64,000 nucleotides of DNA from Haemophilus parainfluenzae T3T1 (GCF_000210895.1 NC_015964.1:761001-825000); one strand, 5' to 3'; positions 1 through 10,075 are shown, counted from the stretch's first letter. A program made the numbers and translations. The notes: a model not told the origin generated them from the letters alone.

Positions 1-816
<816 letters not shown>

Positions 817-956
817 TGGGATTATAAATTGTGAGCTGCAGAAATTTTTGGCGTAATATAGCATTTTTACACATTGTTTTGAACTCAATCATTAAAAAAC
901 GCCCTATCTTTTGTTATCATAGCGCCAATTCAGTTTACAGAATAAAAGGATAACCA

Positions 957-1961
957 ATGACAAAACCAATTGTATTCAGTGGCGTGCAGCCTTCCGGCGA
1001 ATTAACTATCGGGAATTATTTAGGTGCACTTCGCAACTGGGTGAAAATGCAAGAAGATTATGAATGTATTTTCTGTGTGGTGGATTTACATGCCATCACT
1101 GTACGTCAAGATCCTGTAGCACTTCGCAAAGCCACCCTTGATGTGCTCGCCCTTTACTTGGCTTGTGGCATTGATCCGAATAAAAGCACGATCTTCGTGC
1201 AATCTCATGTACCAGAACATACTCAACTAAGCTGGGTATTAAACTGCTACACCTATTTTGGTGAGATGAGCCGTATGACTCAATTTAAAGATAAATCAGC
1301 ACGTTATGCCGAAAATATTAACGTGGGTTTATTTGATTATCCGGTTTTAATGGCAGCAGATATCTTACTTTACCAAGCGAAAAGCGTGCCGGTAGGGGAT
1401 GACCAAAAACAACATTTAGAAATCACTCGTGATATTGCCGCTCGTTTTAATGCCCTTTATGGTGATATTTTCACGATCCCTGAAATCTTCTTGGGCAAAG
1501 CCGGTGCGCGTATTATGTCTTTGCAAGATCCTGATAAAAAAATGTCTAAATCAGATGATAACCGTAATAACGTGGTGACCTTGCTTGAAGATCCAAAATC
1601 GGTGGCGAAAAAAATTAAACGTGCGGTGACAGATTCTGATGAACCGCCTGTTGTTCGTTATGATGTGAAAAACAAAGCGGGCGTGTCTAACTTATTAGAT
1701 ATCCTTTCTGCAGTAACGGATAAATCTGTGGCAGACCTTGAAAAAGAATTTGAAGGCAAAATGTACGGACACTTAAAAACAGCGGTGGCTGACGAAGTGT
1801 CAAACTTACTTGCAGGTTTACAAGAACGTTTCTATCAATATCGTAACGATGAAGCACTTTTAGACGAGATTTTACGTCAAGGTGCAGAAAAAGCCCGTGC
1901 AAGAGCAAAAGCAACCCTTGCCAAAGTGTACGAAGCCGTCGGCTTTGTTGCAGCAAAATAA
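957..1961 (+). CDS. trpS: Tryptophan--tRNA ligase
   Basis: 334 residues, the normal length for a class I bacterial TrpRS. The HIGH-type signature appears as TIGN at about residues 17-20 ([17 protein letters not shown]) and the KMSKS loop at about 195-199 ([12 protein letters not shown]). The AIDQ-type and [12 protein letters not shown] segments of the family are also present. It charges tRNA-Trp in the cytoplasm. It is divergent from hflD, across a 140-base gap with an AAAAGGA ribosome site directly before the ATG. I see no Trp-codon leader peptide or other attenuator upstream. Confidence 0.97.
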   Translation: MTKPIVFSGVQPSGELTIGNYLGALRNWVKMQEDYECIFCVVDLHAITVRQDPVALRKATLDVLALYLACGIDPNKSTIFVQSHVPEHTQLSWVLNCYTYFGEMSRMTQFKDKSARYAENINVGLFDYPVLMAADILLYQAKSVPVGDDQKQHLEITRDIAARFNALYGDIFTIPEIFLGKAGARIMSLQDPDKKMSKSDDNRNNVVTLLEDPKSVAKKIKRAVTDSDEPPVVRYDVKNKAGVSNLLDILSAVTDKSVADLEKEFEGKMYGHLKTAVADEVSNLLAGLQERFYQYRNDEALLDEILRQGAEKARARAKATLAKVYEAVGFVAAK

Positions 1962-2016
1962 TTTTAAACTTAATAAGCTGTGTTATATCACGGCTTTTTT
2001 AGATAAGGAGAAAAAT

Positions 2017-2307
2017 ATGGCCATTCAAACTGAAAAACCAATTGAATGTGTAGGTTGTAATACTTTCGATATGAAATCATTGTTTGATAACAGCGATTGT
2101 AGTTTACCTATCGAACAGTTTTACGCCACTCGTCAAGACGCGGAAGGTGCATTGGAATATTTCACGTTAAAAGCGCGTGATATCGAAAGTGAGCCTTGTC
2201 AAATTCAGTCTGAAATTCAACAGGTTGAAGATGGATACTTGCTTAAAGCGGTTTTCACATTCTGCTGCCAAGCGGAATTAGTGATTTTCCAAATGAAACT
2301 TTCGTAA
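2017..2307 (+). CDS. YfcZ/YiiS-family small protein (DUF406)
   Basis: A 96-residue protein starting [22 protein letters not shown] clear AAGGAG ribosome site at 2005-2010 sets this ATG as the start, although the open frame runs further upstream inside trpS. The length, the early CxxC-like pair (ECVGC) and the [12 protein letters not shown] end fit the enterobacterial YfcZ/YiiS family, whose function is not known. No signal peptide or membrane segment is seen. It lies 55 bases after trpS, so readthrough from trpS is possible. Confidence 0.75.
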   Translation: MAIQTEKPIECVGCNTFDMKSLFDNSDCSLPIEQFYATRQDAEGALEYFTLKARDIESEPCQIQSEIQQVEDGYLLKAVFTFCCQAELVIFQMKLS

Positions 2308-2339
2308 GTAATGACTTACTCTAGAAAACCGCGTTTTTT

Positions 2340-3128
2340 GTGACCGCACTTTCTGATATTTATGTTCCCCTGCATCGTATTATTCCTTTTTCTAATGTAG
2401 AAGGGCAGGGGAATCGTACCAGTATTTTCTTACAAGGTTGTAAGTTAAACTGCCTTTATTGCCATAATCCAGAAACCATTCCTCGTTATGCAGAAGGCGC
2501 TCATCAAGTCAGCCTGCAGTATTTGTATGAGCAAGTGATGGATGCGGTACCTTTTATTCGTGGTGTAACGGTTTCCGGCGGGGAACCCACCATTCATCAT
2601 AAAAAACTTGTTCCATTGTTCCAAAAGCTACGTGAGGAAGGGCTAACTTGCTATTTAGATAGTAGTGGTTTCTTTGAATTTGACGCAATTCGTCCTTTAA
2701 TTGAGGTTACAGACAAATTTCTCTTTGACCTGAAAGGAGAAGGGCTTGGCTTGCAAAGTTTGTGCTTTGATAGACAAAATCGCCAAGGCATTGTCCCGAA
2801 AAACATCATCCCTACTCATCAACATATCAAGCAAGAAAACTTGGATCGTAATTTGAAGAACTTGGCGCAATTATTGCCATTAAATAAAGTGGAAGAAGTG
2901 CGGTTAGTTTATGTAGCAAATTTTTTTGATGCAGAAAAGTTAGTGGAGAAAGTCGCATCTTTATTGAAAGATTATCCGGATGTGTTGTTCAAAATTATCC
3001 GAGTGCACACAAAAGGTGCACGAGACGCTGAAGGGCTCACCCCTTATGTCCCAACTGTTGAACAGACACAAGCGCTTGAAAACCATGCGAAATCTTGTGG
3101 TCTGACCAAAATTGTGACCATTTTATAA
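2340..3128 (+). CDS. yjjW: YjjW-like glycyl-radical-enzyme activase (radical SAM)
   Basis: 262 residues with a radical SAM cluster motif CxxxCxxC at C34, C38 and C41 (GCKLNCLYCHN) and a SAM-binding GGEPT at about residues 80-84. The HRIIPFSNVEGQGNR start resembles YjjW, the predicted activase of the glycyl radical enzyme YjjI. After CHNP the sequence runs directly into the next helix, without the Cys-rich two-[4Fe-4S] insert I recall in enterobacterial YjjW. No yjjI lies in the window. The only sensible start is a GTG inside an uptake sequence (GTGACCGCACTT), with no obvious ribosome site. In H. influenzae a homologue also lies next to nupC and deoD, which suggests nucleoside-linked metabolism. 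Activase family is firm; the exact partner is inferred. Confidence 0.75.
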   Translation: MTALSDIYVPLHRIIPFSNVEGQGNRTSIFLQGCKLNCLYCHNPETIPRYAEGAHQVSLQYLYEQVMDAVPFIRGVTVSGGEPTIHHKKLVPLFQKLREEGLTCYLDSSGFFEFDAIRPLIEVTDKFLFDLKGEGLGLQSLCFDRQNRQGIVPKNIIPTHQHIKQENLDRNLKNLAQLLPLNKVEEVRLVYVANFFDAEKLVEKVASLLKDYPDVLFKIIRVHTKGARDAEGLTPYVPTVEQTQALENHAKSCGLTKIVTIL

Positions 3129-3234
3129 GCAAACATACCAAAAAGTAGCAAAAATATTCCGACTTTTTACCGAAAAACAAGTAGAATAGGACAATTTTAT
3201 TCACTTACTTATCTAACCAACCTAGGGGAAAAAA

Positions 3235-4482
3235 ATGGGTATTTTAGGTAGCGTTTTAGGCATTGTCGTATTACTGATCATTGCCGTATTATTCTCAAAT
3301 AATCGTAAGGCGATTAATTTACGTACTGTATTAGGGGCTTTGGCGATCCAAATCGGATTTGCGGCCCTTATTTTGTATGTGCCGTATGGTCGTGATGCAT
3401 TACAAGCGACAGCAAATGGTGTATCCAATGTTATCGCCTATGGTAATGAAGGGATTAACTTCGTCTTTGGTGGCTTAGCGGATCCTTCAAATGCCGGCTT
3501 TATCTTTGCGGTGAAAGTGTTACCAATCATCGTCTTTTTCTCTGGTTTAATTTCTGTGCTTTATTACTTAGGCATTATGCAAGCTGTCATCAAAGTGATT
3601 GGTGGTGCATTGCAAGCCGCATTAGGCACATCTAAAGCAGAATCAATGTCTGCAGCCGCGAATATCTTCGTTGGTCAAACTGAAGCACCTTTAGTGGTTC
3701 GTCCTTACATTAAAAATATGACCCAATCTGAATTGTTCGCTATTATGGCAGGTGGTACTGCTTCTATCGCGGGTTCAGTAATGGCAGGTTATGCAGGAAT
3801 GGGCGTACCATTGACTTACTTAATCGCAGCCTCTTTCATGGCTGCACCAGCAGGTTTATTATTTGCGAAAATTTTATTCCCACAAACTGAACAATTTAAC
3901 GATAAACAACCTGAAACGGATGATAGCGAAAAACCGACTAACGTGCTTGAAGCAATGGCAGGTGGTGCGAGTGCAGGTATGCAATTAGCGTTAAACGTAG
4001 GTGCGATGTTAATCGCATTCGTGGGTTTAATCGCTTTAGTTAACGGTATTTTAGGTGGTGTAGGCGGCTGGTTCGGTTACGCTGACTTAACGTTACAATC
4101 AATCTTCGGTTGGGTATTCAAACCATTAGCATACTTAATCGGTGTATCTTGGGAGGAATCTGCTGTTGCAGGTCAAATGATCGGGCTTAAATTGGCAGTA
4201 AATGAATTCGTGGGTTACTTAGAATTTGCGAAATACTTACAACCAGATGCAGCAGTTGTATTAAGTGAAAAAACTAAAGCCATCATTACTTTCGCATTAT
4301 GTGGTTTTGCTAACTTCAGCTCTATCGCAATCTTAATCGGCGGTATCGGTGGTATGGCACCAAATCGTCGTGGTGATGTGGCTCGCTTAGGTTTAAAAGC
4401 AGTTGTAGCGGGTACATTAGCTAACTTAATGAGTGCGACTATCGCAGGTTTATTCATCGAGTTAAGCGGCGTAGCAATGTAA
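3235..4482 (+). CDS. nupC: Nucleoside:proton symporter, NupC/CNT family
   Basis: A 415-residue hydrophobic protein of the concentrative nucleoside transporter family with about ten membrane segments. Family landmarks include the [14 protein letters not shown] segment (substrate site, near residues 143-156) and the [13 protein letters not shown] and [11 protein letters not shown] segments in the C-terminal half. It imports nucleosides across the inner membrane. An AGGGGAAAAAA ribosome site precedes the ATG. It lies 128 bases before deoD, so import and phosphorolysis of nucleosides are genetically linked here. I see no clear CRP or CytR site upstream. Confidence 0.96.
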   Translation: MGILGSVLGIVVLLIIAVLFSNNRKAINLRTVLGALAIQIGFAALILYVPYGRDALQATANGVSNVIAYGNEGINFVFGGLADPSNAGFIFAVKVLPIIVFFSGLISVLYYLGIMQAVIKVIGGALQAALGTSKAESMSAAANIFVGQTEAPLVVRPYIKNMTQSELFAIMAGGTASIAGSVMAGYAGMGVPLTYLIAASFMAAPAGLLFAKILFPQTEQFNDKQPETDDSEKPTNVLEAMAGGASAGMQLALNVGAMLIAFVGLIALVNGILGGVGGWFGYADLTLQSIFGWVFKPLAYLIGVSWEESAVAGQMIGLKLAVNEFVGYLEFAKYLQPDAAVVLSEKTKAIITFALCGFANFSSIAILIGGIGGMAPNRRGDVARLGLKAVVAGTLANLMSATIAGLFIELSGVAM

Positions 4483-4486
4483 TTAA

Positions 4487-4545
4487 AATGTGGTGAATTC
4501 TGACCGCACTTTATCTCTCAACACCACGAATCATTCGTGGTGTTG
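4487..4545 (+). terminator. Degenerate uptake-sequence dyad plus stem-loop after nupC
   Basis: AAATGTGGT and ACCGCACTTT (4487-4513) form an imperfect uptake-sequence dyad. A second, perfect hairpin, CAACACCACGAA/TTCGTGGTGTTG, follows at 4519-4545. There is no long T run after it, so it may act as a weak terminator or an RNA end stabiliser between nupC and deoD. Confidence 0.5.
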
Positions 4546-4558
4546 TACTTTAAAGCAA

Positions 4559-4574
4559 GCGAAAACGTTTGCTT
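4559..4574 (+). promoter_or_regulatory. Possible PurR-type operator before deoD
   Basis: GCGAAAACGTTTGCTT matches the E. coli PurR operator ACGCAAACGTTTGCGT at 13 of 16 positions, with the central AAACGTTT intact. It lies 37 bases upstream of deoD. PurR control of a purine salvage gene is plausible, but the site also forms a small hairpin with AAGCAAGC, so this is a sequence-match call only. Confidence 0.4.
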
Positions 4575-4610
4575 AAATGACTTTTTATTTATCAACAAGA
4601 GGAAAAAATA

Positions 4611-5327
4611 ATGACTCCACATATTAACGCTCCTGAAGGCGCATTTGCAGATGTTGTATTAATGCCAGGCGATCCGCTTCGTGCAAAATATATTGCTGAA
4701 ACATTCTTAGAAGATGCGAAAGAAGTGACTAACGTTCGCAATATGTTGGGTTATACCGGTACTTATAAAGGTCGTCGTATCTCTGTTATGGGTCACGGTA
4801 TGGGTATCCCATCTTGCTCAATTTATGCGAAAGAATTAATTACTGAATACGGCGTGAAAAAAATCATCCGTGTTGGTTCTTGTGGTGCCGTACGTATGGA
4901 CGTTAAAGTACGTGATGTTATCATCGGCCTTGGTGCATGTACCGATTCAAAAGTAAACCGTATCCGTTTCAAAGATAACGATTTTGCAGCGATTGCTGAT
5001 TTTGATATGGCACAAGCAGCGGTTCAAGCAGCGAAAGAAAAAGGTAAGCCTGTTCGCGTAGGGAATCTTTTCTCTGCAGACCTATTCTACACGCCAGATT
5101 TCGAAATGTTTGATGTGATGGAAAAATACGGCATCTTAGGCGTAGAAATGGAAGCGGCTGGTATCTATGGCGTGGCAGCAGAATATGGTGCAAAAGCACT
5201 TTGTATCTGTACCGTTTCAGACCATATTCGTACACACGAACAAACTACAGCAGAAGAACGTCAATTAACCTTCAATGATATGATTGAAATTGCGTTAGAG
5301 TCTGTATTAATTGGTGATAAAGCATAA
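4611..5327 (+). CDS. deoD: Purine nucleoside phosphorylase DeoD-type
   Basis: 238 residues, the standard length of the hexameric DeoD. It starts [20 protein letters not shown] and contains the phosphate-binding RVGSCG segment near residues 86-91, the [13 protein letters not shown] nucleoside-site helix and the catalytic SDHIRTHE near 202. It splits purine (deoxy)nucleosides into base and (deoxy)ribose-1-phosphate. An AAGAGGA ribosome site precedes the ATG. Together with nupC it makes an import-and-salvage pair. A bidirectional dyad terminator follows. Confidence 0.97.
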   Translation: MTPHINAPEGAFADVVLMPGDPLRAKYIAETFLEDAKEVTNVRNMLGYTGTYKGRRISVMGHGMGIPSCSIYAKELITEYGVKKIIRVGSCGAVRMDVKVRDVIIGLGACTDSKVNRIRFKDNDFAAIADFDMAQAAVQAAKEKGKPVRVGNLFSADLFYTPDFEMFDVMEKYGILGVEMEAAGIYGVAAEYGAKALCICTVSDHIRTHEQTTAEERQLTFNDMIEIALESVLIGDKA

Positions 5328-5348
5328 TTTATCTGATTGATAGAATAA

Positions 5349-5384
5349 AAAAGAGCGGTCAATTTTGACCGCTCTTTTGTTTTT
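5349..5384. terminator. Bidirectional terminator between deoD and greB
   Basis: AAAGAGCGGTCAA and TTGACCGCTCTTTT pair across a 2-base loop and are flanked by A and T runs. The arms are an uptake-sequence variant with A in place of T (AAGAGCGGT). The two flanking genes converge on it. Confidence 0.85.
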
Positions 5385-5392
5385 CTACTTCG

Positions 5393-5869
5393 CTATTTTT
5401 CATACCAAATTCGGTTCACATAAAGCACCACTTTGCCCGAGGGTGTTTCCACATGAATTTCATCATCAACGCCTTTTCCGATTAAGGCACGTGCGACGGG
5501 AGAATCAATGGAAATCCAGTTTTTAGCGGGATCGAATTCATCGCAGCCGACAAGGCGGTATTGCTTCACTTCACCTTCTTCATCTTCTAGCTCAACCCAG
5601 GCACCGAAAAACACTTTGCCTTCTTGTTTCGGATGGTAATCCACGATTTGTAACACTTCTAAGCGTTTGGAAAGGAAACGCACACGGCGATCAATTTCAC
5701 GTAAACGACGTTTACCGTAAATATATTCTGCGTTTTCACTGCGGTCACCAAGCGCAGCAGCATCTGAAACCGCTTGGGTAACTTTAGGCCGTTCTTCTTT
5801 CCACAAAAATTTCAGTTCTTGGTCAAGTGCAAGCCAGCCTTGACGGGTAATGTAATTTGATTTTGCCAT
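5393..5869 (-). CDS. greB: Transcript cleavage factor GreB
   Basis: 158 residues, typical for GreB. An N-terminal coiled coil carries the acidic-tip region ALGDRSENAEYIYGKRRLREIDRRVRFL (residues about 41-68), and a C-terminal FKBP-like domain holds VARALIGKGVDDE. GreB enters the RNA polymerase secondary channel and stimulates cleavage of backtracked RNA. The RRLREID basic patch and the LSKRLEVLQIVDY linker favour GreB over GreA. It is divergent from tex with a 100-base gap, an arrangement shared with other gamma-proteobacteria. Confidence 0.95.
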   Translation of the reverse strand: MAKSNYITRQGWLALDQELKFLWKEERPKVTQAVSDAAALGDRSENAEYIYGKRRLREIDRRVRFLSKRLEVLQIVDYHPKQEGKVFFGAWVELEDEEGEVKQYRLVGCDEFDPAKNWISIDSPVARALIGKGVDDEIHVETPSGKVVLYVNRIWYEK

Positions 5870-5969
5870 GATAAAAATAAAAGAAATTTTTTTGAATTAT
5901 ATTTGAGCCTGTTGTCTAAAACCAGTATTCTATTCCCGTTTTTATCGAATCCTTTAATAACAAAGAAGT

Positions 5970-8288
5970 ATGACAATGTTAAATCAACAAATTAGCCAAA
6001 TTATTGCGGCAGAATTAACCGTTCAACCCCAACAAATCCTCGCCGCCATTCAATTATTAGATGATGGCAACACCATTCCATTTATCGCCCGTTATCGTAA
6101 AGAAGCCACAGGTGGCTTAGATGACACCCAACTTCGTCATTTTGAAACCCGTTTAATTTATTTACGTGAATTAGAAGATCGTCGTCAAACCATTTTGAAA
6201 TCTATTGAAGAGCAAGGGAAATTGACCGATGAATTGCGTGACAAAATCCATGCGACACAAAGCAAAACCGAATTAGAAGATTTGTATTTGCCATACAAAC
6301 CAAAACGTCGTACGAAAGGGCAAATTGCGATTGAAGCCGGTCTTGAGCCATTGGCTGATTTACTTTGGAATGAACCGAAAAATGACCCTGAAACGGCAGC
6401 AGCTGAATTTGTAAATGCTGATAAAGGCGTAACAGACACCAAAGTCGCGCTTGATGGCGCACGCTATATTTTAATGGAGCGTTTTGCTGAAGATGCGGGT
6501 TTATTAGCGAAAGTTCGTGATTATTTAGCAAAAAATGCCGTTATCGTATCTAAAGTGATCGAAGGCAAAGAAACAGAAGGCGCAAAATTCCAAGATTATT
6601 TCGATCACCAAGAATTATTGAAAAATGTGCCTTCTCACCGTGCATTAGCCATGTTCCGAGGACGTAATGAGGGCATTTTACAATTAAGCTTAAATGCGGA
6701 TCCTGATGCAGAAGAGGGAAGTCGTCAAAGTTATTGTGAAGAAATTATTCGTGATTATTTAGATGTCCGTTTCACGGGACAGCCTGCGGATAAATGGCGT
6801 GAGCAAGTGATTGCGTGGACATGGAAAATCAAAGTGTCGTTGCATTTAGAAACGGAATTAATGGCAAGTTTACGTGAAAAAGCGGAAGAAGAGGCCATTG
6901 ATGTTTTTGCTCGAAATCTGACCGCACTTTTAATGGCGGCACCGGCTGGCGCAAAATGCACCATGGGCTTGGACCCGGGCTTGCGTACAGGGGTTAAAGT
7001 CGCGGTGGTGGATAACACGGGTAAATTATTAGATACCACCACCATTTATCCACACACGGGTCGTGAAGCCGAAGCGCAAGTGGCGATTTTCAGCTTGATC
7101 CGTAAACATAACGTGGAATTAATTGCCATTGGTAACGGTACGGCTTCTCGTGAAACTGAACGTTTTGCGAAAGAAGTGATTAAAGAAATCAAAGAAAATA
7201 AACCGCAAACCGTTGTGGTGAGTGAAGCGGGCGCATCGGTTTATTCAGCTTCTGAATTTGCGGCAAATGAATTCCCGAATTTAGATGTATCTTTACGTGG
7301 TGCGGTATCTATCGCCCGTCGTTTACAAGATCCATTGGCGGAGTTAGTGAAAATCGAACCGAAAGCTATTGGTGTAGGGCAATATCAACACGATGTAAAT
7401 CAAACCCAACTTGCGCGTAAACTCGATGCGGTGGTGGAAGACTGTGTAAACGCGGTAGGCGTAGATTTAAATACCGCATCTGCACCATTACTTGCTCGTG
7501 TGGCGGGGATGACGAAAACCTTAGCGCAAAACATTGTGGAATACCGTGATGAAAATGGTCGTTTTGAAAGCCGTACTGAATTGAAAAAAGTGCCGCGTTT
7601 AGGACCAAAAGCCTTTGAGCAATGTGCGGGCTTTATGCGTATTGCAGGCGGGAAAAATCCACTTGATGCTTCCGGTGTTCACCCAGAAGCTTACCCTGTG
7701 GTCGAAAAAATCTTGCAAGCTACCGCGCAATCTATCCAAGATTTAATGGGAAATGCGGGTGTGGTTCGTCAGCTTGATGCGAAACAATTCATTGATGAGC
7801 AATTTGGTTTACCAACTGTTCAAGATATTTTTAAAGAATTGGAAAAACCGGGGCGCGATCCGCGTGGTGAGTTTAAAACTGCAGTATTCGCAGAAGGCGT
7901 GGAAGAAATCACCGATTTAAAACCAGGTATGATTTTAGAAGGTACCGTCACCAATGTGACCAACTTCGGTGCATTTGTGGATATTGGTGTTCACCAAGAC
8001 GGTTTAGTACATATTTCATCATTAAGCGATAAATTCGTAGAAGATCCACATCAAGTGGTGAAAACTGGCGATATCGTGAAAGTAAAAGTGTTGGAAGTGG
8101 ATGTGCCACGTAAACGTATTGCGTTGACGATGCGATTAGATGAAAGTGCGGTCAAAAATGACGGCAAATCTGACCGCACTTTAAGTGCAAAACCAAGAAG
8201 TAATGCACCTCGTCAAGATCGTAATCCAAAAGGAAATAGTGCGATGGGTAATGCCTTTGCCGATGCGTTGAAAAATTGGAAAAAATAA
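5970..8288 (+). CDS. tex: Tex, S1-domain transcription/RNA-binding protein (YhgF)
   Basis: A 772-residue protein near-identical in plan to E. coli YhgF/Tex. It has an N-terminal helix-turn-helix region, a YqgF/RNase H-like domain ([17 protein letters not shown] near residue 330), a helix-hairpin-helix region ([15 protein letters not shown]) and a C-terminal S1 domain ([31 protein letters not shown] near 645). It binds nucleic acid and is implicated in transcription and toxin expression control. Two starts two codons apart are possible (5970 ATG, 5976 ATG). An inverted pair of uptake sequences lies inside the coding region for the basic C-terminal tail. Confidence 0.96.
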   Translation: MTMLNQQISQIIAAELTVQPQQILAAIQLLDDGNTIPFIARYRKEATGGLDDTQLRHFETRLIYLRELEDRRQTILKSIEEQGKLTDELRDKIHATQSKTELEDLYLPYKPKRRTKGQIAIEAGLEPLADLLWNEPKNDPETAAAEFVNADKGVTDTKVALDGARYILMERFAEDAGLLAKVRDYLAKNAVIVSKVIEGKETEGAKFQDYFDHQELLKNVPSHRALAMFRGRNEGILQLSLNADPDAEEGSRQSYCEEIIRDYLDVRFTGQPADKWREQVIAWTWKIKVSLHLETELMASLREKAEEEAIDVFARNLTALLMAAPAGAKCTMGLDPGLRTGVKVAVVDNTGKLLDTTTIYPHTGREAEAQVAIFSLIRKHNVELIAIGNGTASRETERFAKEVIKEIKENKPQTVVVSEAGASVYSASEFAANEFPNLDVSLRGAVSIARRLQDPLAELVKIEPKAIGVGQYQHDVNQTQLARKLDAVVEDCVNAVGVDLNTASAPLLARVAGMTKTLAQNIVEYRDENGRFESRTELKKVPRLGPKAFEQCAGFMRIAGGKNPLDASGVHPEAYPVVEKILQATAQSIQDLMGNAGVVRQLDAKQFIDEQFGLPTVQDIFKELEKPGRDPRGEFKTAVFAEGVEEITDLKPGMILEGTVTNVTNFGAFVDIGVHQDGLVHISSLSDKFVEDPHQVVKTGDIVKVKVLEVDVPRKRIALTMRLDESAVKNDGKSDRTLSAKPRSNAPRQDRNPKGNSAMGNAFADALKNWKK
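8143..8182. repeat. Uptake-sequence dyad inside the tex coding region
   Basis: AAAGTGCGGTCA at 8143-8154 and TGACCGCACTTT at 8171-8182 are perfect complements 16 bases apart. They are translated in frame as ESAVKN...SDRTLSA in the flexible tail of Tex. No T run follows, so termination is unlikely. Confidence 0.9.
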
Positions 8289-8334
8289 TTTCGTCATTTA
8301 GATGAACATTGTGGCCAAATAGGCGTACAATGGA

Positions 8335-8368
8335 GGGGATCTGGTCAATCATCCAATCCCCTTTTTTA
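8335..8368 (+). terminator. Terminator after tex
   Basis: GGGGAT...ATCCCC stem, with inner CTGG/CC pairing, closed by CTTTTTTATTT. It lies 47 bases after the tex stop and just before the next gene, whose expression must therefore start beyond it or rely on readthrough. Confidence 0.75.
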
Positions 8369-8390
8369 TTTCAACGAAAGGAATATTCTT

Positions 8391-8774
8391 ATGGAAAAAG
8401 GTATTCTTGGGCCGCATGAAGGCAAGGAGCTGGAATTAATGTTAAGGGGCGAAAAGCAAGTGGCATTATTCAATCAGGAACTCGGTATTCCTGACGCCTT
8501 TCTCCCTTATCTTGAGCTAGGAATGCTTCATTCAAAAACAGTGCAACGTCATGTCAATGATGTTTGCTTAACTGATTTTATTGTCTATTTACCTCAATCT
8601 CTTGCACTCGCTGAACAAATGGAAGTATTACTTCCTGCAAGCACTGTGAATGGTTTTGATCCTAAAGTTGAACGTGAAATCGGCCGAATTCTTGGCTACC
8701 GAGAAAAAGATATCGAGTACTATATTCAGCATTTTCAAGATAATTTAGAGAAGTATCGGCAGCAGTATAGTTGA
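8391..8774 (+). CDS. Conserved-looking hypothetical protein, 127 residues
   Basis: I do not recognise this protein. It begins MEKGILGPHEGKELELMLRGEK and is acidic to neutral with no signal peptide, membrane segment or Cys pairs. The leading part (GKELELMLRGEKQVALF) and the C-terminal FDPKVEREIGRILGYREKDIEYYIQHFQ look like helical packing segments. A GAAAGGAATA ribosome site lies directly before the ATG. Codon use looks like the housekeeping neighbours, so it is probably a real chromosomal gene rather than a recent import. It sits between terminators at 8335 and 8829 and so forms its own transcription unit. Its function is unknown. Confidence 0.75.
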   Translation: MEKGILGPHEGKELELMLRGEKQVALFNQELGIPDAFLPYLELGMLHSKTVQRHVNDVCLTDFIVYLPQSLALAEQMEVLLPASTVNGFDPKVEREIGRILGYREKDIEYYIQHFQDNLEKYRQQYS

Positions 8775-8828
8775 TAATTAATGATGTGAAAGCGTGATAA
8801 ACATTTTATCTCTATCAGAGATACGTCC

Positions 8829-8860
8829 AGCTCTCTCGTAAATGGAGAGAGCTAAGTTTT
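8829..8860 (+). terminator. Stem-loop terminator after the 127-residue gene
   Basis: AGCTCTCTC and GAGAGAGCT make a perfect 9-bp stem with a 7-base loop, followed by AAGTTTTATT. It separates the plus-strand gene from the convergent lipoprotein gene. Confidence 0.7.
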
Positions 8861-8866
8861 ATTAGG

Positions 8867-9139
8867 TTATTTGACTTTTTTGCCGCTGCTTACTTGTGGC
8901 CAGCATTCTACATCTGTTACACCAGCAGATATTGCGCCGCCAACAACCTTGCAGTTATATTTTTTTCCTGCTACATCAGCATTATAAGTTCCTTCAACAA
9001 CACCGTTATTAAAATTAGAAATTTGCACTTGGCTAGCATCAACACCCAATTTAAATGCGGTATCTTTTTGAAGAGATGATTGGGTTACGCAAGCTGAAAG
9101 CGCACTTGCAGAAAGAATAATAAGAAATAATTTTTTCAT
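8867..9139 (-). CDS. Small putative lipoprotein
   Basis: 90 residues from the ATG at 9139. The N-terminus MKKLFLIILSASALSAC is a lipoprotein signal with a lipobox LSAC and acylated Cys17, so the mature protein would be membrane-anchored, about 74 residues. The mature part (DTAFKLGVDASQVQISNFNNGVVEGTYNADVAGKKYNCKVVGG...CWP) has two Cys that could form a disulfide and looks like a small beta-rich domain. A GTG three codons upstream (9148) is possible but less likely, because AGTGAG would then be lost as a ribosome site. I cannot assign a family beyond YgdI/YgdR-like small lipoproteins. Confidence 0.75.
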   Translation of the reverse strand: MKKLFLIILSASALSACVTQSSLQKDTAFKLGVDASQVQISNFNNGVVEGTYNADVAGKKYNCKVVGGAISAGVTDVECWPQVSSGKKVK

Positions 9140-9482
9140 AATACTCACTTAATAAAAGGTTAGATATATTTCTCAAAATGAGAAGTGGTGATCGGTTGAC
9201 CAATTCTTATACTATAGTATTTTTGTCAGCTTCTCAAGTATGGCATTAATGTTGTAAAGAGCTTTAGAGATAATAAAAGTGCGGTCAAAAACATAAGCGA
9301 TTTTGACCGCACTTTTGTTTCCAAAGATGATTATTCTAAGTAAATATTATAATTTCACATTCCCTTTTTCTGTAGAAATATCACTATAGATAGCATAACA
9401 AGTCAAAGTAGTAAATTAGGTAATTGTTTAATGTATACTAGATCTAAAGGAACTAATATTATTGTTAATAAGGTAAATTGAT
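9140..9482. other. Divergent intergenic region, 343 bases
   Basis: It lies between the lipoprotein gene (minus) and the CdiI-like gene (plus). It holds an uptake-sequence dyad (9269-9315) that cannot terminate either gene, since both point away from it, and an AT-rich stretch with -10-like TATACT just before 9440. I see no gene, tRNA or operator that I can name here. Confidence 0.6.
9269..9315. repeat. Left copy of a 47-bp repeat built on an uptake-sequence dyad
   Basis: Identical to 11141-11187 at 46 of 47 positions (T versus C at 9294/11166). Both contain AAAAGTGCGGTCAAAA and TTTTGACCGCACTTT arms around ACATAAGCGA or ACACAAGCGA. The two copies bracket the immunity genes in the same orientation. 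Confidence 0.9.
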
Positions 9483-9986
9483 ATGACGAAACCTAAAGCT
9501 GCTTTTGTTAGAATTAATAAAGATTTCTTATTGGTTACCTCTTTTATTAGAGGAATGATTGCAATGACAGATCCAGATCAAGATTTTATTTTTAATGAAG
9601 TTGATATTTCTGATTTAGATCTAGGAAGGTTAATTAAAGAAAAGCTTAATGAAAGTAAAGAAATTTCGTTCGAAGAGTTTCAGGCTATCTTTAATTCTGA
9701 AAAAATGAAAGGACTACAAAAAAATCTCGAAGATGAGATGAAAAAACGCTATGGATACAAAAATAAAAAATCTATCTATAAGGATATGTCTTTTTTATCT
9801 TTAGAACAGGATGCTAGTTTTATAATTATAGCGCCACTTCACCAGGATTCTCTTGGTGGGTATTCAGGAATTTCACTTCCTGACAATTCAGCATTAGAAT
9901 TTAAATATGATAAGAGTATTTCGGATGAAGAATTAGGGAAAGCCATAAGACAATCCCTGACGTATTGTACGAGTATTTATCGGTAA
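9483..9986 (+). CDS. Probable CDI-type immunity protein (CdiI/DUF1436-like)
   Basis: A 167-residue soluble protein. The early FIRGMIAMTDPDQ, the mid segment KKRYGYKNKKSIYKDM, the FIIIAPLHQDSLGGYSGI strand region and the late DEELGKAIRQSL helix match what I know of the DUF1436/CdiI immunity family, members of which protect cells from contact-dependent inhibition toxins. No toxin gene is beside it. The sequence is more AT-rich than its neighbours, which suggests transfer. AAGG upstream of the ATG at 9483 is a modest ribosome site. The family call rests on remembered motifs and is moderately sure; the target toxin is unknown. Confidence 0.62.
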   Translation: MTKPKAAFVRINKDFLLVTSFIRGMIAMTDPDQDFIFNEVDISDLDLGRLIKEKLNESKEISFEEFQAIFNSEKMKGLQKNLEDEMKKRYGYKNKKSIYKDMSFLSLEQDASFIIIAPLHQDSLGGYSGISLPDNSALEFKYDKSISDEELGKAIRQSLTYCTSIYR

Positions 9987-10005
9987 GATATTTTCCTCAA
10001 AATAT

Positions 10006-10061
10006 AAAGTGCGGTCAATTTCCAAAGAGTTTTAAAACCTCTCAAAAACTGACCGCACTTT
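10006..10061 (+). terminator. Uptake-sequence dyad after the CdiI-like gene
   Basis: AAAGTGCGGTCA (10006-10017) and TGACCGCACTTT (10050-10061) are complementary, with an AAAGAGTTTTAAAACCTCT-type inner loop. TCTGTATTTT follows. It is a likely terminator 20 bases beyond the CdiI-like stop. Confidence 0.7.
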
Positions 10062-10075
10062 CTGTATTTTCAAAG

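Noticed and set aside
9965..10075. Upstream part of the frame leading into the 31-codon remnant
   Set aside because: It overlaps the CdiI-like stop and translates through an uptake-sequence dyad, so it is not a real coding start; only the part from 10076 is kept.
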